Positions 30,803-39,500 of a stretch of 64,000 nucleotides of DNA are shown one piece after another. The notes under the pieces were generated by a model, which ran no database searches, was not told the origin of the DNA, and was given only the letters and a program-made list of their open reading frames with translations. The number at the start of each line of letters is the position of its first letter. The first letter of the stretch is position 1. The translations under genes and the position numbers were made by a program. The stretch covers positions 2,232,001-2,296,000 of the forward strand of contig OX595991.1 of the NCBI GenBank assembly GCA_951394045.1, read 5' to 3'. Source of the DNA: Nitzschia sp. DOCU1. Its lineage: Eukaryota; Bacillariophyta; Bacillariophyceae; Bacillariales; Bacillariaceae.

Positions 30803-31381
30803 ATGCGCCGACACCATGAACAGAACAACTCCAAACCATCTCCCTGCGCTGAAATAGTCCCTGGTCTCTGGATTGGCTCCTTGGCTTCATTACGGTTGAT
30901 CGACACACAAGTTCAAGTAAGGCGGCAATGGACCGTCATTTCGATTCTTGGAAAAGACAATTTAATATCATTGGCGCGAGTCCTTATGGCTTCATCTTCT
31001 ACACTTATTGGTTGTCGTCACGAGATTTGGAGACTTTCCGACTCTTTCCAGGGGGGTTTCTTGTCGGAACGACTCATTGAAATTTTGGACCTGATCGACC
31101 AATCCACGCCGTCACTAGACAAAAAGGAAGACGGCGCAGTATTGCGAGAAAATAAGGCGTGTTTGGTGCATTGCGCTCAAGGCATCTCACGATCCGCCGC
31201 TGTCTGCGCAGCATGGCTCATATCAAGGAAGCAAATGTCCTTGCAAGATGCATTGGCAACTATCCGCAGCGTCCGAAGCGAAATATCGCCGAATCTTGGG
31301 TTCATCGCATCCTTACGAGCTCTGGAACAATGCAACGGCGACGTTACCAAGGCGATGGAACGAATGAGAGACAATAAATAG
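30803..31381 (+). CDS. Dual-specificity protein phosphatase (DSP)
   Basis: 192 aa, essentially a single DSP domain. The N-terminal IVPGLWIGSLASL is the usual strand-loop of DSPs. The active-site loop is VHCAQGISRSAA, with the nucleophile Cys and the Arg of HCxxGxxR in place. The general-acid Asp region is less clear, in an atypical WRLSDSFQGGF segment. It should dephosphorylate phospho-Ser/Thr/Tyr substrates in cytosol or nucleus; no targeting sequence or CH2 docking domain is present. Its stop lies 6 bp from the stop of the methyltransferase gene on the other strand. Confidence 0.88.
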   Translation: MRRHHEQNNSKPSPCAEIVPGLWIGSLASLRLIDTQVQVRRQWTVISILGKDNLISLARVLMASSSTLIGCRHEIWRLSDSFQGGFLSERLIEILDLIDQSTPSLDKKEDGAVLRENKACLVHCAQGISRSAAVCAAWLISRKQMSLQDALATIRSVRSEISPNLGFIASLRALEQCNGDVTKAMERMRDNK

Positions 31382-31387
31382 AAGCAC

Positions 31388-32254
31388 CTACTCCGAAGAA
31401 TTCACATCTCGCCATTGATAGACGAATATCGAATGATCGCCGTTCCATCGTTCCTGGCTCAAGGTGTCCTTTAAAATTGCCTTGGGCATGGCCGGCAAAT
31501 ACGAATGATCCGTCGATTCTTCGACTATCTGTTCTACAAAATTCGCCTTCATCATGCTGCGAAATTCAGGAATTCCAATGCGCCCATCTCGGGTGGCAAT
31601 GATGAGTGTCGACGTTTTTGGAAGGACGTGCTCAATAGTGTTGACCAGAGCCGGGACCAGTGCTATGCCATAAATAACATCAGCGGCCAAAACAATATCT
31701 GGTCGAAAGTCAGAGCAGCTTCCCGGATCTTCCCAATCAACAAGCTCGACATGTATATGGCAATGATTCAATTTGGCATGGAATTGAACTTGCTCGAGAG
31801 TCTGCTGCCTGTAATCGGTAGCCAAGACTTCCGATGCACCCAAATGATAGGCCATCATTGACGGTAAAGCCACACCACAACCTAATTCTAGAACCCGTTT
31901 CCCGACCAAGGCCTTGTGCTGATGCTTTAGCAAATATTGCGACAGGGCAACGGACGGTCCCCAAACAACAAGGCCCGTATCATCCGCGCCTGACGAACAA
32001 AACGACGATGTGGCCTCCAACACGTGCAGGGAAAGAGTCTCATTGTACTCAATGGAAACCTGCCGCATTTCTAAAGGCTGGAAACGGGATGTTGTCTCGA
32101 TAGTGCGTTCGTCACGGTCGCCCCCCTCGTTCGTACAACTGTCGGCGGCGGGTTCTTCGGGGCGACATGATGCGGTGGACCCGACGCTTCTAGCAGGACC
32201 GCAGCAAATCAGGATAAGAATCGATAATGGTAGCCATCTTAATAGGGCCTGCAT
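31388..32254 (-). CDS. METTL21/methyltransferase-16-like protein with signal peptide
   Basis: About 288 aa from the ATG at 32254. The class I SAM-binding fold is clear: motif I VLELGCGVALPSMMAYHLGA, motif II LATDYR, and a DIVLAADVIYG motif typical of the family-16 protein-lysine methyltransferases. WGPSVALSQYLL before motif I is also family-typical. The N-terminus MQALLRWLPLSILILICCG looks like a signal peptide, unlike the mostly cytosolic METTL21 group. A Glu/Asp/Thr-rich spacer follows. I infer a methyltransferase in the secretory system or plastid; substrate unknown. Confidence 0.8.
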   Translation of the reverse strand: MQALLRWLPLSILILICCGPARSVGSTASCRPEEPAADSCTNEGGDRDERTIETTSRFQPLEMRQVSIEYNETLSLHVLEATSSFCSSGADDTGLVVWGPSVALSQYLLKHQHKALVGKRVLELGCGVALPSMMAYHLGASEVLATDYRQQTLEQVQFHAKLNHCHIHVELVDWEDPGSCSDFRPDIVLAADVIYGIALVPALVNTIEHVLPKTSTLIIATRDGRIGIPEFRSMMKANFVEQIVEESTDHSYLPAMPKAILKDTLSQERWNGDHSIFVYQWRDVNSSE

Positions 32255-32673
32255 TGGTCGTTTCAAGTTAACTTCTTATCTTGCATTGTCGAAGAATGAG
32301 ATGGTTGCTATGCAACGGTCTGATGACGGGACGACATGGTTGCTCGTCGTCATCCTTTCTGAGAAGAGATGAGGAGTTTCGGTTGCGCGCGCTCGCAAGT
32401 GAATTTTTGAGACATGCATATTCGAGTGCCTTCACGTGAACAATTTTGTAGGATGTTACGTGGTACGTGGAATTGTACATCGACAGTAACATGAATGAGT
32501 CGGATCAACGTCATCGCTTTTGTTGCATCCGTGGCGGAATTTACGGAAGGAAACTCCAACCGTGAAAAATCTTGCAATGCGGTTCAACAACCCTCATCTC
32601 GTTGTCGACGACAAAACTGGAAGGAGCCCACAAAATCAGCTTTTGTTTCGGTTCGGAATTCTGTAACACCACA
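32255..32673. promoter_or_regulatory. Divergent intergenic region
   Basis: About 420 bp between the methyltransferase and BKACE starts. The BKACE frame is open to 32572 but without an ATG. No separate gene seen. Confidence 0.4.
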
Positions 32674-33639
32674 ATGACAACAGTAGTTCCACAGCTCACC
32701 AAGGAGCATGGCAAGTTGATCCTTACCGTTGCTCTTACCGGCAACATTAACACCAAGGAACGAAATCCCAATCTTCCTTGCACGCCACAAGAGATTGCCG
32801 ACGATGTACACAAGTGTGCCCAGCTAGGTGCGTCCTTCTTCCACATCCACGCTCGTGATGAGGACAACAAGCCCACCATGCGCGTCGAAATCTTCCGAGA
32901 AATCTGCCGTTTGGTAAAGGAGCGTGATCCTGAGGTTATCATCCAAATTTCGACTGGTGGACGTGCTCCTCCTGTCGGCGTCGACGTGGACCCCGACATG
33001 TGGAGAATTAATCCATTGGACTTGATGCCGGAGAGTGGATCGTTTACTCCAGGATCTGTAAACTTGGAACCCGGTATCTACGCCAACTCTCCCAAGCTCG
33101 TTCATGCTTTGGCCCAAAAGTACATCGAGACTGGCATCAAGCCGGAAATCGAAGTGTTTGACACCAGCATGATTTACAAAGCTGAACAGCTAGTAAAGAA
33201 GGGACTTTTGAAGCGCCCTATTCACTATGGTTTTGTCATGGGAGCACCTGGTGCTCAGGGCGGTGACCTCAGACAACTGGCACACCTTGTGTCCATGCTG
33301 CAACCTGGCGATACCTGGTCGACCATTGGTATCGGCAAGTTCGAACTTCCCCTTGCTGCCACTGCCATTGCTATGGGAGGCCATGTGCGTGTTGGTTTGG
33401 AAGATAACAACAAAATGCCCGACGGATCTCTAGCCACGAACGAGTCGTTGGTGAAGTACGTTGCTGATTTGGCCAAGCTCATGGGTCGGCAGTTGGCCAC
33501 ACCCGCCGAGGCGCGTGAGATCCTTGGCTTGAAGCCTGAATGGAAGGACCGTATTCTTCCGCAACTGAAAGAAAAGAAAGTTTACCCTGGCGATCAATGG
33601 CATCTTTCCGAGAACGATGCTGAAGAAAAGAAGGAATAG
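32674..33639 (+). CDS. BKACE family (DUF849) beta-keto acid cleavage enzyme
   Basis: 321 aa, intronless. BKACE enzymes use acetyl-CoA to split beta-keto acids; the founding member is 3-keto-5-aminohexanoate cleavage enzyme of lysine fermentation. The fold is a TIM barrel with zinc. The His-x-His zinc motif is FFHIHARDEDNKP, and the conserved Glu sits in HVRVGLEDN. Other landmarks: KLILTVALTG, IIQISTGG, EIEVFDTSMIY and HYGFVMGAPG. The first in-frame ATG, 32674, gives a full-length enzyme without targeting sequence, so a cytosolic location is likely. The family is mainly bacterial, so lateral transfer into the diatom lineage is plausible, yet base composition looks like the neighbours. Substrate is not predictable by eye. 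Confidence 0.88.
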   Translation: MTTVVPQLTKEHGKLILTVALTGNINTKERNPNLPCTPQEIADDVHKCAQLGASFFHIHARDEDNKPTMRVEIFREICRLVKERDPEVIIQISTGGRAPPVGVDVDPDMWRINPLDLMPESGSFTPGSVNLEPGIYANSPKLVHALAQKYIETGIKPEIEVFDTSMIYKAEQLVKKGLLKRPIHYGFVMGAPGAQGGDLRQLAHLVSMLQPGDTWSTIGIGKFELPLAATAIAMGGHVRVGLEDNNKMPDGSLATNESLVKYVADLAKLMGRQLATPAEAREILGLKPEWKDRILPQLKEKKVYPGDQWHLSENDAEEKKE

Positions 33640-34331
33640 ATGGTTCACAGTGCAGTCTAATAACTAGACAAATATGTGTGTTAACGACGGTATGAATTTA
33701 CTTCTCCCGTCATTTATGACATTACGATGTCAGTGCCCCCAGCCCATTTGCGTCGTTGGCCTATTGTTGCTACCGTAGCAACAAGTTCCGACAGTGCAGG
33801 TTAAAACAGGCGGCGGCGGGGTAGCAGGATTCGACTGATTTGAGCACTTCACTGGCTATCTGTCTGTCGGTCGGCAGCAAGAATAAGGTTTCGGATTGGA
33901 GCTCGTGTTTCGTCGTGGGGAGCTTGCACGCGCACACTGCACTACGCCGCGGTAGCAACTTTACCGACGTCGCCAATCCGCACCGACCACACCGTCCGTG
34001 CACCTTTTCGTTGGAGGTGTTTTCAATTGACACATTGTCAATGTGAGTAACCATGGCATGGGAAGAGTGCAATGTTCCTCTGTATCGAAGACATCGAAAT
34101 ACTTAATTGAAATGAATGGTGTTGTCTCATGCTTCAAAGTCAATCGCAATGTGGTTGTTGGCAGTCATCGCCCATTTTTGTGTAGCTCGTGGTACTGAGG
34201 CTACGTGAGGATCGTCTGTGATGTCATTCGGAAGCATATTTTTGGTGCGCTCACTGATTTTCGTTCCTTGTCATCGGCATTGCCTCTTTAAATCCCACAG
34301 CAGTAGTTGATCCTCTCTAAAAATAGCAATC
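33640..34331. promoter_or_regulatory. Intergenic region with a strong hairpin
   Basis: About 690 bp between two plus-strand genes. A 9-bp inverted repeat with a 3-nt loop lies at 33764-33784, about 125 bp after the BKACE stop. The promoter of the complex I subunit should be in the distal part. No gene seen. Confidence 0.45.
33764..33784. repeat. Hairpin TTGTTGCTA-CCG-TAGCAACAA
   Basis: Perfect 9-bp arms around a 3-nt loop. Its position downstream of the BKACE stop suits a 3'-UTR or end-formation structure, but eukaryotic genes do not need one; a protein-binding site is equally possible. Confidence 0.7.
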
Positions 34332-34745
34332 ATGGCAGAAGAACAAAAGATTGAATACTTTGATGCCAAGTATTTGGATCCCAAGTATCCAATTGTCAAG
34401 CCAGATCCTTCGGTCGATGATGTGATCAAATCGATGCGAACGAGCGATTATTTGTTCTTTGCGGGCACCATGGCCGGCACTTGGACGTATGGATTCTTGT
34501 TGGGAAAGCCCGTGAGAGGCCCCACAGCAGTCATGTGTGCATCGGCTGGCTTTACCTTTGCCATGTTTTATACCATGCAAAATGTGCGAGGACGACTACT
34601 GGGTTACCGTGAAAATGCCAAGGAAGTGAAAAAGTGGGGTCTGGCACCGATTCAACCCCGACGATTTGACATTACGGAACGAAGATTCCCGGAACGTAAA
34701 CCACTCATTTCGACGCCGCCACTCAATTGGGACAATTACGATTAA
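34332..34745 (+). CDS. Mitochondrial complex I 21 kDa-like subunit
   Basis: 137 aa, intronless. The sequence resembles the fungal/protist NADH:ubiquinone oxidoreductase 21 kDa subunit. It has an N-terminal DPKYPIVKPDPSVDDVIKS segment, a hydrophobic pair of helices (DYLFFAGTMAGTWTYGFLLG and AVMCASAGFTFAMFYTM), then the conserved RGRLLGYRENAKEVKKWG and a C-terminal region ending PPLNWDNYD. It would be an accessory subunit in the mitochondrial inner membrane. There is no cleavable presequence, as is common for this class. Assignment rests on motif recall and general layout. Confidence 0.75.
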   Translation: MAEEQKIEYFDAKYLDPKYPIVKPDPSVDDVIKSMRTSDYLFFAGTMAGTWTYGFLLGKPVRGPTAVMCASAGFTFAMFYTMQNVRGRLLGYRENAKEVKKWGLAPIQPRRFDITERRFPERKPLISTPPLNWDNYD

Positions 34746-34897
34746 TTCCACAATCGTATATTAGTGTCTCTTGTACTACCAAAGCTAGAAAAGAATATCT
34801 GTGTCCTTGTTACGTAAACAACCATGTCACTATAGATATCCAAACAGTCGTCTTAGCCATATATTTTGATTCATTGTTGTTTTTCCAATCAATCGTT

Positions 34898-36079
34898 TTA
34901 GATTCTTGGAATAAACTTTTCAAAATGATTGCGGGCATTCTGAATGTTCAACAATGTCGCTGCTGTATGCACTTGAGGATTACTCACAATGACCATAATA
35001 TAGGTATTGGCCGTAAAGGCATCAATAAAGGCACTGAATCTCGAGTTGCGCACTTGCATGCCTTGAAATTGCGATTGCGCCTTGCCACAACTCAACTTGA
35101 ACTGCTTGACAATATTCGATATCTTTTCAAATCGATGGGCGTCAAAGTGTGGCGTCCGAGCAACATGGCGGGGTGTATGAATGGAGCCTTGAAGAGCACC
35201 ATTGATAGCCGAGTCCAAGTCTCCACCTACTTCGGGGGGAGGAAAGTCTCCATTACCAAGAGCTTCGGGAGGGCCACCGCCATCCGCGTCACTCGGCAGG
35301 GTGAGACGCGGCGATGACGACACGACAGGGTCGTCGCCGCCTGCAGCACCTCCAACGTCCCCTTCTACTTCAGCGGGCGGTGCCAATAAAGAATCAGGAT
35401 CATTCGGTCCCATGCCATTATGAATGGCTTGCGCGTGAGAAATCACCAGAAACGTCGCCCTCTCAAACAGCACGACTTCATCGGCATCACAGACTTGACA
35501 AAACTTGTTCAGATGCGTCTCCAACAATCGAATATTCGGAATCAAGTTGGTAACAATCTCCGACCACGCCTTGTACAAGGTTTCATCCCAAATGGACGTT
35601 CCAAAGCATTGAAAGTGTTCTACACCACATGACTGACACGACTCTTCAATCAACCGTTTGCGATCTTCAAAAATGGCCTCCCGATCTTCTTGAGCGACCA
35701 AATCCATTTTATGGACCAAAATGAAGATGCGAGCGTCCGGAGAATTTTCTTCAATGGCTTCTAGGACTCCACAAAAGTGATCAAAGTCTTTTTCGGGTTG
35801 ATCCGATTCAATATCAAAGACATAAATGAGGAGCTCGACGGATCGAAAGATGGTTTCGCGGTCCCGTTCAAAGTACGACTCATAAAAGGCATCTTGACCC
35901 CCACAATCCCACAAATTCAAGACTAAATCACCCAAGAATCGAACGTGATGATGTTCCACGTCCAAGGTGGGTGACAAGCGGGTGGTGTCTCGTGCGAGAT
36001 AATTGGCAAAGATGATACTGCGCATCGAGGTTTTGCCCGAGTGGGCTTTGCCCATGAGTAAGACTTTCTTTTTGGCCAT
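34898..36079 (-). CDS. Rag-type small GTPase (RagA/Gtr1 family)
   Basis: 393 aa. Rag GTPases act as heterodimers on the lysosome/vacuole and signal amino-acid supply to TORC1. The G domain is complete: P-loop [13 protein letters not shown], switch I with TLDVEHHHV, the DxxG motif [15 protein letters not shown], and the NKxD-equivalent VHKMD. A C-terminal roadblock-like domain follows ([11 protein letters not shown] and, after an insert, [20 protein letters not shown]). A Gly/Pro/Asp-rich insert of about 75 residues interrupts the roadblock part. A Met 23 codons upstream (36148) is open but precedes the canonical [11 protein letters not shown] start. A RagA-type rather than RagC-type protein is favoured. 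Divergent from the Claspin-like gene. Confidence 0.9.
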   Translation of the reverse strand: MAKKKVLLMGKAHSGKTSMRSIIFANYLARDTTRLSPTLDVEHHHVRFLGDLVLNLWDCGGQDAFYESYFERDRETIFRSVELLIYVFDIESDQPEKDFDHFCGVLEAIEENSPDARIFILVHKMDLVAQEDREAIFEDRKRLIEESCQSCGVEHFQCFGTSIWDETLYKAWSEIVTNLIPNIRLLETHLNKFCQVCDADEVVLFERATFLVISHAQAIHNGMGPNDPDSLLAPPAEVEGDVGGAAGGDDPVVSSSPRLTLPSDADGGGPPEALGNGDFPPPEVGGDLDSAINGALQGSIHTPRHVARTPHFDAHRFEKISNIVKQFKLSCGKAQSQFQGMQVRNSRFSAFIDAFTANTYIMVIVSNPQVHTAATLLNIQNARNHFEKFIPRI

Positions 36080-36580
36080 GATAGAGAGACTGCAACTGTA
36101 TTTCAAAGGAGAGAAGCAAGGGAGGTCGATCCTTCCAATAGACGACAATCAAGAGGAAAGTGGATGCTGGCGTCGCTCTGGTTCATTGTCAACAGAAGCT
36201 CAACGAATCATGAATCGAATATCGAGCCGCGGGACCTCGACGATCTTTCTGCATCGGCACGTTTTGGGGTCGTATCAGTCAGCAGCTACCGGAGCTCGCA
36301 AAAATACCGACTTCGTGCTTTGAGCAGACGGACGGACGTCAAAGCCTTGTCGCGCCAATTTTCGAGAATGGCTTTCTCGTGCAAGTCCGTAGGAATTCTA
36401 CGAATTCCCAAACCATCGCGGGGCAACGCTGTTGGCATCATCGCTCTTGCAGTGGCGGGCTCTCGCTCGCCTTGTTGCGGTGCAACGGAGGAGCCACCAC
36501 AAGAAAATCGCAATTCTCTTCAGGTACCCACACCACCATCCAGCAGCAGCAGCAGATCATTGGTGACATTTTTTCTCATC
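36080..36580. promoter_or_regulatory. Divergent intergenic region between Rag GTPase and Claspin-like gene
   Basis: About 500 bp. The Claspin frame stays open to 36164, including Met codons at 36164 and 36368, but this part reads like untranslated leader. Both promoters probably lie here. Confidence 0.4.
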
Positions 36581-39500
36581 ATGACCGAACCTCAAGACAA
36601 TGTGGTTGTTGGTACTACTTCCAAGGTTATGGAAATGACCAAGGATTTATTAGTACCGGAAGAAAATGAGAAAAATGACGAAGGTGTCGACTGGGGGTGG
36701 GGCGGTGATGATAACGAAAATGTTAACAACAATAATGTTAACAACACGGACAAACCCCTTTTGCAGGAGGAGGATGAAGACTCGGATGCCACTGCCGAAA
36801 TGAGTGAGGACGAAGACTCTCGGGATTCTCAGCCAGGCGCAGCAGTAGAAGTGTCGTCTGGACCTGCTGCTGCTGATAGCACTAAAAGTACTCTGGACGC
36901 CGAGGAAAAAGAAGAGGCTAGTAGTGGTCCAGCAGCTTCCGCTCATGAGGATGATGACGATGACACTGTCGGAGCTGATTCCGCTGACGGATCTCCTGGT
37001 AAATCTGCTGTACCGAATGTTGTGTCCAAGGACGAGCCAGACGGCAGTAGTCCGGAAAAGGACGCTGCGCCCGCACCTCCGGCCAAAAAAAAGCTGGTAT
37101 TGTACGAGTCTTCGGGTGATGAAGACGAAAGTGTGCAAGATATGAACGAGGATAGTGAGAAGGAGGAAGATGCCGACAATGCTTCCGGGGGCAGCACAAA
37201 GCAAGACGCTTCGTCCCCTTCTCCGTCTAAACAACAAGATGACGACGAGTCAATGGAGGAGTCTTCTCCCGTCCCCAGCCGACGCTCGTTACGAGCCCGT
37301 CGAAAGCCAAAGCAACAGGTCGACTCGGAATCGGAAGACGAAGAGGCGTCGCCCAAGCGCAAACCTCCTCGACGCAGCGCCGTGAAAACGACAAAGGCCA
37401 GTAGCAGCAAGCCCCCTGCAACAATGAAAGCGGAGGATGCTGCTAATGCGGATGCCGATGATGAGGCAGAAGAAAGCAATCCTCGTCCTCCTGCGTCTCC
37501 CAAGCCTTCCTCTAGTAATAATAATCCAGACGAAGATGACTTGTTGCGATCGACCGATTACCTATTTGTCGAAGCCAACAAGGACTCTGTGACAGTGGCA
37601 GATATTTGCCGGGCTCTTTCCGCCGAATATGACTGCAAACTTTCCAAAGCCAACAAGAAGCGTGTTCGTGAGCACTTGATTGAACTCATGAAGGGAAAGA
37701 TTCAGCCTCAAGTTCCCGGGGCTGCTGGTACTGACGACGAAAAGGAAGAGGAGGAGCAAGAAGAAGACGAAGTCTCGGAGCAGGGCGATCAGGAATCAGA
37801 AGCCTCGGACTTTGAACAACCTGCTGATGCCGACAGTGACGAGGAATATAATGGTCGCAAGTCCGCCACCAAAAAGAAAAAGGCCAAAAAGACCAAGGAA
37901 TCTTCTCCTGCTGCCAGCAAGCCCCCCAAACAGTCCAAACCCAAGCGTCCTAGTGAACGCAAAGCTGCCAAGGCAGCACGTAAAATGGAGTTGGATCGTT
38001 TGCGCAAAAAGCGCATGGAAGAATTGCGGATTCGCAATGAAGAAATGCAATTGAATCAGTCCAAGGAAGATCAAGAACGTGCCGAGGCTATTGCTGCTCG
38101 CTTTGAAACGAATACCGATGAGCTTCGTCTCAAGCGGCTGGAAGATCGCCTGACGTTGTTGGAGCTTTTGGACAAGAAGCGTATTGCTGTCATTGACGCA
38201 TTGGAATCCAAAATCGAAGAAAAGAACGCGGCAGCTGCTGCAGAGCAAGCTGCTCTGGAAGCTGCCAAAGAGGAAGTCAAGCCTGAAGAACAAGAAGAAG
38301 ACGAGGAATCCGAAGAATCCTCTTCGGATGAGGAAGAATTGGATATTGTGGGTGTTTCCAAACCAATGAAGCCTTTGAAGCCTCTTCACACCCACTTGCC
38401 GTCTCGGGCCGTGAACGTGCTGAAGCAAATCAAGTCACCTAAACCAAAGGTGAAACAAGAGTTGTCTAACCGCGTCAAGGCAGTAGTACTGGTGTCTCCT
38501 ACGCAGCTGTTCAAGGCAAACTCTCCTACCAAGCGCATTGGAGCTCGGGCTAATTTGCGCCAAGCTCTCCGTCAGAAGCAGCGCAAACAAGGTAACTTGT
38601 GGTTAGCTCGAGAATTGGGTTACAAAACTGAGGAAGATCACTTGAAGGACTGTCAACTGGCCGCTGAGCAAAAACGTGCCCTAGTACAAAAGTTGGAACG
38701 AGCACGAGTTGAGTCAAATGAACGCAAGTTGCTTCGTGAAAGAATCATGCGCCAGGACGAAGGCGTACCAGAGGACGAAGAGCAAGAAGATTCCAAGGAA
38801 AGCAACGATGATGGTCATGAGGATGAAGAAGACGAGGAAATGGAAATGGCTCGGAAGCTGGAGCAAGTTGAACAGACTGAGACGCCTTCTGATGAGAAAT
38901 TGGATTCCAATGAAGATGATATCGCTGACCGTGAAGGTTCTGCATCCTCCACCTCTGATCTCGCGCAAGCAGATGAAAAGGAGTCGGGCGCCACTGGCTG
39001 CGAAGAAGACGAAGATGACTCTCCAGGGTTTCCAACAGGAAACGATGATTCACAGGAAGAATCGCAGCTTTGGAAAACGCAGGAGTCTTTCCCGGTTAAG
39101 CCAGTTACCGAGGACGTTGCCGATGATGCTACGAAGGAGGCAGATTCGAATAGTAAAGAGCCTGTCATGGCAGCCAGCCCCGCCGAGGTATCGCTAGCCA
39201 CAGTATCGGAGCTACACGAAGAGGCTGATGGCGAAGGGGAAGGCGACGGAAAGCCCCAAGAAGAAAAGACTGATGACACATTTGATGACTCTGACGACGA
39301 AGGTGAGCTCGAGTTCGACGACGATCAACCAAAGAAGGATCCGAATCGCCCACGCAATGCCGCCTGGCAGGCCATGCTGCAAAAGGAAGCCGAAATGCTT
39401 AAAAAGCAAAAGAGCCGAAAGAAGGCAGGTCTTGTCGAGGACCAGGCTGAAGAGGAGGAGGAAGAAGAAGTTGCTGGCCTCGAAGACTTTGGTTTCTCCA

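Noticed and set aside
36164..36580. N-terminal extension of the Claspin-like protein by 139 residues
   Set aside because: The frame is open, but the extension has no conserved character and the ATG at 36581 begins the acidic N-terminus typical of the family.
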